From MPNP01 sp965215545 (lineage in GTDB: Bacteria; Pseudomonadota; Alphaproteobacteria; Rhodobacterales; Rhodobacteraceae): DNA of 64,000 nucleotides. The notes under the pieces are model-generated. The model worked only from the letters and a program-made list of their open reading frames with translations, was not told where the DNA came from and did not search any database. The first letter of the stretch is position 1; the number at the start of each line of letters is the position of its first letter. Positions 8,668 through 17,814 of the stretch are shown here, in pieces. A program made the translations under genes and the position numbers. The stretch covers positions 2,480,001 to 2,544,000 of the forward strand of contig OZ244066.1 in the NCBI GenBank assembly GCA_965215545.1, in the 5' to 3' direction.

Positions 8668-10476
8668 TCAGAGCGGCCAGAAATGGGGGATGATCAGGCT
8701 GGCGAGGAGGCCAATCGACAGGTTGAGGGGGGCACCGATGCGGAAGAAATCCCGGAACTCGTAGCCGCCGGGGCCATAGACAAGCGTGTTGGTCTGGTAG
8801 CCAATCGGCGTGGCAAAACTGGCCGAAGCGGAAATCATCACCGCCACGACGAGTCCGCGGGGATCGATGCCGAGGCTGGCTGCCAGACCAATGGCCACCG
8901 GGGTGACGATCACGGCCACGGCATTGTTGGAGACGAGTTCGGTCAGGACGGAGGTCAGCAGGTAGACCGACCAGACCAGCAGGAATGGGGACAGGGTCAT
9001 CATGAGGGGCGCCAGCGAGTCGGTCAGCAACTGCACGACACCGACCTCGTCCATGGCCGTCCCCACCGCCAGCATGCACCAGATGAGGACCAGGAGACGG
9101 GCATCGGCAAACCCGAAGGCCTCACTGGAATCAATGCAGCGGCAGAGCAGCACCGTGGCCACGGCCAGGATCACAAGCAGTTCGATGGGCGCAATCCCGA
9201 GCCCGGCCAGGGCGATGACACCGAGCAGGGCAAGGATGGCAATCGGTGCCTTGTCACGGCGGTAGGGTTGGGTGGACAGTTCGGAGATTTCAACGAGATT
9301 GAACTCCCCGGCCATACGGTGGATGTCCTGAGGGTCGCCCTCCAGAAGCAATGTGTCGCCGACTCTGAGACGGATCGACGCAAAATCGGTCAGTGCCTTG
9401 GCCATTGGCCGGTGCATCGCGATGATGAACACGTTGAACTGACGATTGAAGTCAAGCTCCTCCAGCGTCTTGCCAATCATGCGGCAGCCGGGCGAAATCA
9501 GCGCTTCCAGTGTCACGGAGACCCGCGATGACACCTTGCTCATGGTGCTGGAGTCCTGGGCGCCATCGGCCCCCATGCGGTGATCGCGGCCGCTGCGGCG
9601 CATGATCTCGTGCAGTTCCGATGCCCGGGTCCGGATCACGAGCCGATCCTCCGCTGCGAGGGTGATATCCGGCAATTGCCTGGCCAGGGATTCGTTGCCA
9701 CGGATGATGTCGACAGTGCGGATATCCCGGTGACGGAACAGCGGAATATCAGCGAGGGTCCGTCCGATGAACGCGCTGTCGGAGGGCAGGACCATCTCGG
9801 TGAAGAACCGCATGGTGCTGCGGTCGCGGAGCATTTCGGAAATGGCCTCGCGGTCGGGAAGGAGGCGGGGAGCGAGCAGGGCGATGTAGACCAGGCCATA
9901 CAGGACCAGGATGACCGCGAGTGGTGTGACCTCGAAGAGCGTGAAGGGCTCGAGCCCATGGTGGGTCGCGACACCATTGACAAGGAGATTGGTGGAAGTC
10001 CCGATCAGGGTGCAGGTGCCGCCGAGAATCGAGACATAGGAGAGCGGGATGAGAAGATGGGATGCTGTTCGGCCGATCGACTTGGCCGCCTGCATGACGA
10101 TGGGGATCATCAGCACCACGACCGGCGTGTTGTTCATGAAGGCCGAGGCAATGATGACCAGGCCGGCCATACCGGCCAGAGTCAGCACCGGATGGCTGCG
10201 GCCCTGGGTCGTGACAAGATTGGTGAGGTTGGAAAGGGCACCGGTGCGAATCAACGCACCGGTCAGGATGAACATGGAGGCAATCGTCCAGGGTGCCGGG
10301 TTGGCAAAGACCGTCAATGCAGCCTCGATCGAGAGGGTACCGGTGATCAACAGCAGCGAGGCGGCGGCAAGCGCCACGACTTCGATCGGGTAGATTTCCC
10401 AGACGAACAGGACAAACATGCCGATGATGACGGCAACGACGATGACGATATCGATATTGGACAGCAAGTCTTGCAT
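8668..10476 (-). CDS. SLC13/DASS-type permease with two TrkA-C domains, 602 aa
   Basis: There are about 11-12 hydrophobic segments with the ion-transporter signatures FMNNTPVVVLMIP (about residue 115) and LVSNNAVAVIVTP (about residue 510). Two soluble TrkA-C (RCK_C) domains are inserted between roughly residues 205 and 395, visible as two VxLP/GxTLxE-like units. This is the layout of bacterial sulfate or dicarboxylate permeases of the CitT/SLC13 group. It is an inner-membrane sodium-coupled or proton-coupled carrier; anion specificity cannot be read from sequence. It is divergent from phaC. Confidence 0.85.
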   Translation of the reverse strand: MQDLLSNIDIVIVVAVIIGMFVLFVWEIYPIEVVALAAASLLLITGTLSIEAALTVFANPAPWTIASMFILTGALIRTGALSNLTNLVTTQGRSHPVLTLAGMAGLVIIASAFMNNTPVVVLMIPIVMQAAKSIGRTASHLLIPLSYVSILGGTCTLIGTSTNLLVNGVATHHGLEPFTLFEVTPLAVILVLYGLVYIALLAPRLLPDREAISEMLRDRSTMRFFTEMVLPSDSAFIGRTLADIPLFRHRDIRTVDIIRGNESLARQLPDITLAAEDRLVIRTRASELHEIMRRSGRDHRMGADGAQDSSTMSKVSSRVSVTLEALISPGCRMIGKTLEELDFNRQFNVFIIAMHRPMAKALTDFASIRLRVGDTLLLEGDPQDIHRMAGEFNLVEISELSTQPYRRDKAPIAILALLGVIALAGLGIAPIELLVILAVATVLLCRCIDSSEAFGFADARLLVLIWCMLAVGTAMDEVGVVQLLTDSLAPLMMTLSPFLLVWSVYLLTSVLTELVSNNAVAVIVTPVAIGLAASLGIDPRGLVVAVMISASASFATPIGYQTNTLVYGPGGYEFRDFFRIGAPLNLSIGLLASLIIPHFWPL

Positions 10477-10658
10477 GACAGTCTCCTGCAGATGTCATAG
10501 TGGAATCCGGTCATGACACCAAGGCTGACCACCATGGTTCCGGGCGTCCATGGCTTGAAAATCTGTTCCGGGTCATTACCTGTGGAGGTGTTGGATGTCC
10601 TTCAATTGAACGATGAGCGGCGTTCAATCAGGGTTGATTGCAAACGGAAAGTTGGGTC
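10477..10658. promoter_or_regulatory. Divergent control region between SLC13 permease and phaC
   Basis: This 182-bp region must hold both promoters. It contains a 10-bp perfect palindrome TTCAATTGAA (10601-10610) and a related half CGTTCAAT (10621-10628) just upstream of phaC. These are plausible operator elements. PhaR is encoded nearby and autoregulation of pha genes is known for the family, but binding here is only inferred. Confidence 0.35.
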
Positions 10659-12440
10659 ATGACAGTGCAGCAGCAACGGGCAGAACGTCTCAGTCAGAAC
10701 ATTGCCATCATCGAGGACCTGGGCAGCCGCCTCGGCAAGATTCTGGCCACGAAGAAGCCGATGAATACCGATATGGCCATACCGAACACTGACTTCCTGG
10801 CCCGCACGGGTCTGGCCTATATGTCGGATATGGTCACCAATCCAGGCAAGGTCATGGAAGACCAGATCGATTACTGGAGTCGATCGTTGCAGATCTGGTC
10901 CGAATTGAGCAAATCGGGAGTCGCCATGCAAGAGGGCGACCCGTCCGGACCGGATGAGAGTGATCGTCGTTTTGCCCATCACCAGTGGCAGAATCATCCC
11001 TACTTCATTGCCATCCGGAAACAGTACGACCTGAATGCGCGGAAACTCCAGGAGACCGTCGGGGGCATCAACGACATCAATGACAAGGACCGCGAGCGGC
11101 TGGAATTCGCCATGCAGCAGATCGTGGACATGATGTGTCCGACCAATTTCTTTCCCACCAATCCCGAGGCCATTGAAAGGGCCCTGGAGACAGACGGCCA
11201 ATCGCTGATTGACGGACTGAGCAACCTGATCCGTGATCTCGAGCGCCATGATGGTGAATTGCAGGTCACGCTGGCCGATCCCGACGCGTTTGAGGTCGGA
11301 ACCGACCTTGCCACGACCGATGGTCAGGTCGTCTATCGCAACCGGTTGATGGAACTGATCCAGTATTCACCCACCACCGAGCAGGTGCATGAGATCCCCC
11401 TCCTGATCATCCCCCCCTGGATCAACAAGTATTACGTGCTGGATCTCAAACCCAAGAACAGTTTCATCAAGTGGGCGGTCGATCAGGGCTACACTGTCTT
11501 TGTCATCAGCTGGGCCAATCCCGATGCGAGCTATCGGGACATCGGTCTGGACAGCTACATGAATGATGGACCCCTGCAGGCCTTCCCCATCATCCAGGCC
11601 ATTACCGGTGCAGAAAAGGTCAACACCATCGGCTACTGTATTGGCGGGACCCTCCTGGCCATGACGCTGGCCTATCTCGCCAAATTCGAAACCAACCCCG
11701 TGCGCAGTGCCACATTCTTCACCACGCTTCTGGACTTCGACGAAACCGGTGAGCTTGATATCTTCCTGAATGAGGACTTCATCAACGGGATCCGCAGTGA
11801 AGCCGACAGCAAGGGCTTCTTTCCCTCCGTCCACATGGCCAGGACATTTTCCTTTCTCCGGGCCAATGATCTTGTCTACGGCCCGGCCATCCGCAGCTAC
11901 CTGCTCGGGGAGAAGCCCCCGGCCTTCGACCTTCTGTACTGGAATGGTGATTCGACCAACATGCCCGCCAGGATGACACTGGACTATCTTGAGGATATCT
12001 GCCTGAACAATGCCCTGATCAAGGGCCGGTTCCGCGTCAATGGGCAGACCCTGTCTCTCAAGGACATCAAGGTCCCCATCGCGGCCGTGGCCTGCGAGAA
12101 GGACCATCTGGTGAACTGGGAGGCATCCTACCGGGGTCTGAGGCACATCGGATCGCGCAGCAAGCGCTTCATCCTGGCCGAATCGGGCCATATCGCCGGA
12201 GTGATCAATCCGCCGGGCAAGAAGAAGTACGGCTTCCACACCGCCACCCGTTTCCCGACCAATCCGCAAACCTGGCGTGACAACGCCGACTTCACCCGGG
12301 ATTCATGGTGGGACTGCTGGCACCAGTGGCAAAGCACCAAAAGCGGCAAACTGCAGGCCCCGCCTCCTCTGGGCAATGGGGCGTACCCGCCGCTTGAGCC
12401 AGCCCCGGGCAGTTATGTCAAGATGCGCCCCGCCAGTTGA
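10659..12440 (+). CDS. phaC: Class I poly(3-hydroxyalkanoate) synthase PhaC
   Basis: The enzyme polymerises (R)-3-hydroxyacyl-CoA into storage polyester on granule surfaces. The lipase-box-like GYCIGG at residues 325-330 holds the catalytic cysteine 327. The downstream DHLVNW aspartate and SGHIAG histidine complete the triad. Its 593 aa are typical of class I. ATG 10659 is preferred over the in-frame TTG 10638 because GGAAAG lies about 8 bases upstream. phaR follows 43 bp downstream. No depolymerase, phaA or phaB gene is present here. Confidence 0.95.
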   Translation: MTVQQQRAERLSQNIAIIEDLGSRLGKILATKKPMNTDMAIPNTDFLARTGLAYMSDMVTNPGKVMEDQIDYWSRSLQIWSELSKSGVAMQEGDPSGPDESDRRFAHHQWQNHPYFIAIRKQYDLNARKLQETVGGINDINDKDRERLEFAMQQIVDMMCPTNFFPTNPEAIERALETDGQSLIDGLSNLIRDLERHDGELQVTLADPDAFEVGTDLATTDGQVVYRNRLMELIQYSPTTEQVHEIPLLIIPPWINKYYVLDLKPKNSFIKWAVDQGYTVFVISWANPDASYRDIGLDSYMNDGPLQAFPIIQAITGAEKVNTIGYCIGGTLLAMTLAYLAKFETNPVRSATFFTTLLDFDETGELDIFLNEDFINGIRSEADSKGFFPSVHMARTFSFLRANDLVYGPAIRSYLLGEKPPAFDLLYWNGDSTNMPARMTLDYLEDICLNNALIKGRFRVNGQTLSLKDIKVPIAAVACEKDHLVNWEASYRGLRHIGSRSKRFILAESGHIAGVINPPGKKKYGFHTATRFPTNPQTWRDNADFTRDSWWDCWHQWQSTKSGKLQAPPPLGNGAYPPLEPAPGSYVKMRPAS

Positions 12441-12483
12441 GGTCAGGGTGTCCCCCCGAAGCCGGATTTGAATCGGGACGATC

Positions 12484-13050
12484 ATGTCGGAGGAGGCCAC
12501 CGAAGTCCTGATCAAGCGCTACGCCAGCCGTCGTCTCTACAACACCCTGACGAGTGAATATGTCACGTTGCAGCAGGTGGCCGAGATTGTGCGGGACGGC
12601 AAGACGGTCCGCATCGAGGACTACAAGACCGGCCAGGATCTCACGCGCCAGCATCTCATCCAGATCATCGCCGAACAGGAGTCCGAAGGCAGTGATCTCC
12701 TGCCCATTGAGGTTCTCTCCGAGCTGATCCGTTCCTACAGCCGCAAGAATGCCGCCCTCTACCCCGAATTCCTCCGCTCCAGTCTCGAGGCTTTCCACGA
12801 GTACCAGAACCACTTCCTCAAGGGCATGCGTCCCAACCTCACCCCCCAGGAAGCCTTCGGTCGGCTGTGGAACGAGAACATCAAACTGATGGATTCGCTC
12901 ATGGGAGGCTGGATGGACCGCCAGGACACCGCTCCCGAGACGGCTGTCAGCCCGCCTGCCGATCAGGCCGAGACCCCCAGCCAATCCGAACTCGATGCCC
13001 TCAGACAACAGATTGCCGAACTCAACAAGCGCATGGACAAACTGCTCTGA
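12484..13050 (+). CDS. phaR: Polyhydroxyalkanoate synthesis repressor PhaR
   Basis: The N-terminal PHB_acc_N domain is clear: IKRYASRRLYNT then SEYVTLQQVAEIVRDG. The accumulation-regulator domain follows, with LPIEVLSELIRSYS. PhaR binds both DNA and PHB granules and represses phasin and pha genes until polymer accumulates. At 188 aa it is normal for alphaproteobacteria. The C-terminus ends in a short coiled-coil-like helix (LDALRQQIAELNKRMDKLL). It is placed directly after phaC on the same strand, so co-regulation is likely. Confidence 0.93.
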   Translation: MSEEATEVLIKRYASRRLYNTLTSEYVTLQQVAEIVRDGKTVRIEDYKTGQDLTRQHLIQIIAEQESEGSDLLPIEVLSELIRSYSRKNAALYPEFLRSSLEAFHEYQNHFLKGMRPNLTPQEAFGRLWNENIKLMDSLMGGWMDRQDTAPETAVSPPADQAETPSQSELDALRQQIAELNKRMDKLL

Positions 13051-13215
13051 GCTCTGCCCGCCGGGGCTTCATGGCAGACGAGCACGGACGGATTGACCGG
13101 CCCGGCACTGGAGTCCAGGCCAGGATGCATTGAATCCCTGCGCCAGACCCTTATGGGCCGGGCACACCCATCCCGTGCTGTGCTGCACGATCCGGTCAGA
13201 GGAAGGATGACCCTG

Positions 13216-14343
13216 ATGGTCAGATTGACAGATGTTGTTGCCGCCTTGCCCGACAGCATTCCCTTTGTGGGCCCCGAAGCCCAGGAGCGTATGCGGGGTC
13301 GGGCTTTCAGGGCCCGGATTGGCGCCAATGAGAGTGTCTTCGGTCCGTCCCCGCTGGCCATTGCGGCCATGCAGGCGGCGGTCCCGGACACCTGGCAGTA
13401 CGGTGATCCGGAAAATCACGACCTGCGTGAGGCTCTGGCCGCCCATCATGGCGTCCCCATGGCCAACATCGTTGTCGGGGAAGGGATTGATGGCCTGCTC
13501 GGTTATCTGTGCCGACTGACTGTCCAGCCCGGGACCCGGGTCGTGACCTCGGCAGGAGCCTATCCGACATTCAACTTCCACGTGCAGGCCACAGGTGGCG
13601 AACTTGTCACGATCCCCTATGTGAGCGATCATGAGTCCCCCGAGGATCTCATTGCCTGTGCCCGGCGGGTGGGTGCCCGGCTGGTCTATCTTGCCAATCC
13701 CGACAATCCCATGGGCACCTGGACCGCTGGTCTCGCCATCCTCGAGGCCCTTGATGCCCTGCCCGATGATTGCCTGTTGGTCCTTGATGAAGCCTACATC
13801 GATTGTGCGCCCTCGGGCACGGCGCCACCGCTTGATGTCACTGATTCGCGCCTGGTCCGGCTGCGGACCTTTTCCAAGGCCTACGGGATGGCTGGCCTCA
13901 GGGCAGGATACGCACTTGGCGCGACCGCACTGATCGGTGCCTTCAACCGTGTCCGCAACCACTTTGGCATGAGCAGGGTGGCCCAGGTTGGGGCTCTCGC
14001 AGCCCTTGCCGATCAGGCCTATCTTGCCGATACGGTGGCCCGGATTGCCGCAGCGCGCGAACGGATCTCCAGCATTGCCGCTGCTTCGGGACTGACCACC
14101 CTCCCATCGGCGACCAATTTCATGGCCATCGACTGTGGCCAGTCCGGGTCCTTTGCGCGGGCAGTGCTCGATCAACTCATCGCCAGGGACATCTTTGTGC
14201 GCATGCCCTTTGTTGCTCCCCAGGACCGCTGCATCCGCATTTCGGTCGGAACCGAAGCTGAGCTCGATCTGCTTGCTGCCACCTTGCCGTCGGCCCTGAC
14301 CGCAGCCCGGGCACTTGCCGCAGGAGACAAATCAGGCCCCTGA
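13216..14343 (+). CDS. HisC-like PLP-dependent aminotransferase, 375 aa
   Basis: A fold-type I aminotransferase of the histidinol-phosphate aminotransferase group: ANESVFGPSP near the N-terminus, YLANPDNPMGTW (cofactor-binding Asn), LVLDEAYIDCAP, and TFSKAYGMAGLRAGY with the Schiff-base lysine. The long upstream frame begins at 13093, but GGAAGG at 13201-13206 sits 9 bases before ATG 13216, which I prefer. No other his gene is near, so it may act on another amino acid. It overlaps the convergent TerB-like gene by 12 bp. Confidence 0.85.
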   Translation: MVRLTDVVAALPDSIPFVGPEAQERMRGRAFRARIGANESVFGPSPLAIAAMQAAVPDTWQYGDPENHDLREALAAHHGVPMANIVVGEGIDGLLGYLCRLTVQPGTRVVTSAGAYPTFNFHVQATGGELVTIPYVSDHESPEDLIACARRVGARLVYLANPDNPMGTWTAGLAILEALDALPDDCLLVLDEAYIDCAPSGTAPPLDVTDSRLVRLRTFSKAYGMAGLRAGYALGATALIGAFNRVRNHFGMSRVAQVGALAALADQAYLADTVARIAAARERISSIAAASGLTTLPSATNFMAIDCGQSGSFARAVLDQLIARDIFVRMPFVAPQDRCIRISVGTEAELDLLAATLPSALTAARALAAGDKSGP

Positions 14344-14790
14344 GAATCGCACCCCCTCCTCAATGACACGCTGGCGCACGAGACCGCTGTTGCGATCACT
14401 GATCCCGAGAAGTTTGGCAGCAAGTCGCAAAAGGCGGACTTCCTCATCGTCCCGGTGGTCATCAGCAAGCACGACCCGCCAGAAGGCCTCGAGGATCTCT
14501 TCCCGTTCGGCATAGGGGACCCGGTCCTTGAGCACCCGCGTGAATTGCACGATGTCGAGCGCATCCGCCTCAATCACCTCGGCCTCGACCAGGAGCGCCT
14601 CGGCGGCTGGCTCGTCCAAGTCATAACGGGACTTGAGAATCGTCAGGATCCGCTGGCGTTCGGCGGTCGCATAGTCCTGGTCAGCGCGGGCAATCCGCAC
14701 CAGCATCACCGTCAGTGCCTGGCGGCAATCACCCGCTTCAATCGGGATATCCGGTCTGGCGGTCAGTTTCTGCAGGAACGCATTCAACAC
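14332..14790 (-). CDS. TerB-like (tellurite resistance protein B fold) protein, 152 aa
   Basis: An all-helical acidic protein with the TerB pattern: repeated D/E-rich helices, LVRIARADQDYATAER, and VVLADDHRDDEEVRLLRLAAKLLGIS near the C-terminus. TerB domains bind metal ions and are thought to sit under the inner membrane, but stand-alone members like this have no defined role. It is the last gene of a purA-DUF2842-terB-like minus-strand run, 3 bp after the DUF2842 stop. Confidence 0.8.
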   Translation of the reverse strand: MLNAFLQKLTARPDIPIEAGDCRQALTVMLVRIARADQDYATAERQRILTILKSRYDLDEPAAEALLVEAEVIEADALDIVQFTRVLKDRVPYAEREEILEAFWRVVLADDHRDDEEVRLLRLAAKLLGISDRNSGLVRQRVIEEGVRFSGA

Positions 14791-14793
14791 CGT

Positions 14794-15054
14794 TCACGGA
14801 TCCCGCTGTCTGGATGACGGCGCATGATCGCCACTGGAATCCGTCGCGGGATCGGCCTTGCCAACACCGATGAAGATCCAGCGTGTTGGAAAGATCCAGC
14901 CGATTCCGATCAGAATGTACAGCAGCGCTTCCAGCAGAAACGGCAGACGATCGAAGGTGGTGACGAGCGTGACGGCCAGGACCACATAGACCGGGAGCCC
15001 CAGACAGACCGTCACGAGGGCCAGTTTGCGACGGATCGCGTGCGCGAGGGTCAT
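14794..15054 (-). CDS. DUF2842 small membrane protein, 86 aa
   Basis: Two transmembrane segments (LALVTVCLGLPVYVVLAVTL and LEALLYILIGIGWIFPTRW) fit the DUF2842 family, which is largely alphaproteobacterial and helps place the organism. The start is set at ATG 15054 because it overlaps the purA stop by four bases (ATGA), which indicates coupling. The frame extends upstream to 15078 inside purA, and that start is less likely. Function is unknown. Confidence 0.85.
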   Translation of the reverse strand: MTLAHAIRRKLALVTVCLGLPVYVVLAVTLVTTFDRLPFLLEALLYILIGIGWIFPTRWIFIGVGKADPATDSSGDHAPSSRQRDP

Positions 15055-16346
15055 CGGAACAGGTCCCGGTCCCCGCACCGGATCAGATTGCTACGCTGGG
15101 GTGAGGTGGAGAGACACCAGATCGGTGTGCCGGCCAATTCCTCGATCCGGTCAAGATAGGCGTTGGCCGCCGCCGGGAGATCGGCGCGTGTCCTTGCCCC
15201 CTCCGTGGTCTCGGTCCAGCCTGGCAGGGTCTCGTAGACCGGTGCCACCGGTTCCATCATCCGCTGACCGATGGAGACGGAGGGGCGGTCCTCATCGACC
15301 GGGCCATAGGCCGTGCAGATCTTGATCTCGTCGAGCCCATCAAGCACATCAAGCTTCATCAGGGCCAGGCCATCAACCCCCGACAGACGACAGGTGGCGC
15401 GCAGCATGACAAGGTCCAGCCAGCCACAGCGGCGCGGTCGGCCCGTCACGGTCCCGAACTCCCACCCCCGTTCACCAAGAAGGGCCCCGATGTCATTGTC
15501 CTGTTCGGTGGGGAAGGGGCCGGCACCCACCCGGGTTGTGTAGGCCTTGCAGACGCCAAGAACCGTCCCCAGACGCCCCGGCGGCACACCCGTCCCCGCG
15601 GCTGCGCCCCCCGCCACTGTCGATGATGAGGTCACGAACGGATAGGTGCCATGGTCGATATCAAGCAGGGTGCCCTGGGCACCCTCGAAGAGGATCCTGC
15701 CACCGCTGGCGGCGATGGCATGGATGCGTTCATCCGCCGCCACAGTATAGGGTGCCAGACTCTCCCGGTACCCTTCCAGTCTGGTCGCCAGGGCCGCCCG
15801 GCCAATCGCCGCCAGCCCCATCCCGACCCGCAGGCAGTTGTGATGGGCAAGCGTACGGTCGATCATCGCTGCCAGCCGGTCCGGATGCCCAAGGTCGCCG
15901 ACCCGGATGGCCCGGCGCCCCACCTTGTCCTCGTAGGCCGGCCCGATACCCTTGCCCGTGGTGCCGATTTTTGCGGTTCCCGATTGGTGCTCTCGGGCTG
16001 CGTCGAGTTCACGGTGGTGGGGCAGGATCAGACACGCATTGCTGGCAATCCCGAGATTGGCGGGCGAGATAGCAATCCCGGCCTCCTGCAGGGTTTCGAT
16101 CTCCGCCTGCAACCCTTCGGGATCAATGACAACCCCGTTGCCGATCAGGGCCATCTTGCCTGGTCGCAGGATGCCGCTCGGCAATTGGGACAGTTTGAAG
16201 ACAGCATCGCCATGCATGACCGTGTGGCCGGCATTGTTGCCGCCCTGGAAACGCACGATCACATCGGCCTCCGCTGCGGCAATGTCGACAATCTTGCCCT
16301 TGCCCTCATCGCCCCACTGCAAACCAATGACGGTCAGGCTTGGCAT
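15051..16346 (-). CDS. purA: Adenylosuccinate synthetase
   Basis: Catalyses GTP-dependent condensation of IMP and aspartate, the first committed step to AMP. The phosphate-binding loop GDEGKGK is at residues 12-18, followed by RFQGGNNAGHTV, the GTTGKGIGPAYEDK motif (about residue 128) and GRPRRCGWLDLV (about residue 300). Length 431 aa is standard. The start is placed at the M of MPSLTVIG; the 23 extra upstream residues in the open frame are not conserved in the family. It is first in the minus-strand run with DUF2842 and the TerB-like gene. Confidence 0.96.
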   Translation of the reverse strand: MPSLTVIGLQWGDEGKGKIVDIAAAEADVIVRFQGGNNAGHTVMHGDAVFKLSQLPSGILRPGKMALIGNGVVIDPEGLQAEIETLQEAGIAISPANLGIASNACLILPHHRELDAAREHQSGTAKIGTTGKGIGPAYEDKVGRRAIRVGDLGHPDRLAAMIDRTLAHHNCLRVGMGLAAIGRAALATRLEGYRESLAPYTVAADERIHAIAASGGRILFEGAQGTLLDIDHGTYPFVTSSSTVAGGAAAGTGVPPGRLGTVLGVCKAYTTRVGAGPFPTEQDNDIGALLGERGWEFGTVTGRPRRCGWLDLVMLRATCRLSGVDGLALMKLDVLDGLDEIKICTAYGPVDEDRPSVSIGQRMMEPVAPVYETLPGWTETTEGARTRADLPAAANAYLDRIEELAGTPIWCLSTSPQRSNLIRCGDRDLFR

Positions 16347-17107
16347 ACCGTCTCCATGTCGTCCTGTTCCTTGGCTGCCCATCCCCACCCCGGATTGGTG
16401 CCGGTCGGGGATCATCCGATTACATCGTCACATCCCGGCGTGCAATTTGAGCATTCCGGCTGCCCTCACGTGCTCCCATCTTGGAGGCACCGCCGATACG
16501 GCAATCCTGTCCAGCCGTCTTGCTGGAAGAATCCGTACGCTATGGTGATTGCCATACACTTGCTGACAGATCATTCTCCTTTGAGCGGCAGCACCGCTCT
16601 GCGAAGTTTCTGCAGACTTCGGGACAACCGCCGACCCATGATCTCCCCCACAGCGGGAAGTGTCCTTGCATCGCTCCCTACAGGATCCTCGGTCTCTGTG
16701 ATCTTGAGACAACTGTCTGGGCCGTCGAAATCGTGGACCTTGAGAGTCCATGGGGTTGGCGCAATTTGGCAGCCAAGATATAGAGCGTCAATCAACATGA
16801 GAATCAGCGACAATCAGGATGCGATCCCGGGTCAGGGCTTTGGCTTGGCAACGAGCAGCGGATTCTTTGGTGTATCAATCGGGCCAAGGGACGCGTGCCA
16901 GAGAACCATTTCGAGATCCAGACCTTGAACCTCACACTTGAGGATTGACGTTACTCCTGAGAGGGTGTCTTAATGCCAAGTGTAGTGCCGGCATCAGTGG
17001 CTGCATGCACCGTGTCGTCCAGCCTTGACAGTTACATCTGCAACGACAGTGGGCTGAAATCGGCCGACGATGGTAAGCCGTTACACCTATTCACTTTAGG
17101 TGTCTCT
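16347..17107. other. Gene-free region upstream of purA and downstream of the rloB remnant
   Basis: About 760 bases contain no gene that I can support. They hold copy B of the 55-bp repeat. Frames such as 16428-16751 look like chance. Confidence 0.5.
16783..16837 (+). repeat. Dispersed 55-bp repeat, copy B
   Basis: The partner of 5794-5848, with seven differences by eye and no indel. It shares the blocks GAGCGTCAATCA, TGAGAATCAGCGACAA and CGATCCCGGG. Confidence 0.6.
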
Positions 17108-17814
17108 CTACCCTTTCTTCTGTTTATCTGCCAGATCCTGCAACTTCCTGACCACAACATGCACCCGTGTTGAGGGGTTCTCCTGGAAATTTTTCTGCCC
17201 CATCTGCCGTGCTTCCCCCAAAGCCTTGGTGGCGCTGGTGCATGCCTGGTTCCGCATCGGTTTGATCACGTCATAAAACGCAGCACATGTCGCTTTGTCG
17301 TACGCGGCAAAGCAGGAGTGGGCAGATTTGAGATCACGGATCAGATCTTGAGTTGATGATCCGGCCCCACTGCCGACTTGATAGGGCCTGCGACTGTCAG
17401 AAACATGAAAAAGATCCCAGATTTCGAAACAGGGGATGGATGGAATGACCGTGACAGATTTCCTTCCTTGATCTCCACGCGTCTTGAGTTTCTTCGCCTC
17501 ATTGTGAGGGCTTTATTGTAAGTCGTGTGCCTGTCACGGTCAAAGACGAGGAACACATGCTCATACTCAGCATCCTCCTTCAAGAGATCCTGGGTGTACT
17601 GAACGACACTGATCGGGGTCGGATCGCCGTCGCCGGTGACTTTGACCTGAGCGGCGGTCAGGCCCAACTCCCGGATCAGGCGGCGGAAGCAATCAGGTTC
17701 GGTCTTGCTGCCCTCGGTGACGATCAAGACTCGTTCCCGCGCTTCGAGATGGGCGGGCTGCCGCCACATCTCACGAGATGTCCTGCCCCGTCTCTTGCCC
17801 ATGGGTTCTATCAC
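17108..17814 (-). pseudogene. RloB-family protein with one frameshift
   Basis: The first frame (17814 to about 17500) gives VLIVTEGSKTEPDCF and HVFLVFDRDRH, the glutamate and DxD of the RloB/TOPRIM-like fold. The second frame then gives NEAKKLKTR, VIPSIPCFEIWDLFHVSDS and a tail ending ADKQKKG. This is the expected RloB C-terminus, where PCFE-W and a DLFHV segment are conserved. Joining the two needs one added base near 17500; the span of 707 nt is one short of a multiple of three. The start overlaps the ATPase stop by 4 bp (ATGA). RloB is the partner nuclease-like subunit of AAA_15 ATPases in AbiL-type pairs. Confidence 0.75.

Noticed and set aside
7907..9079. 390-codon minus-strand frame overlapping the YdjM-like gene and the permease 3' end
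   Set aside because: Runs through two supported genes and has low-complexity composition.
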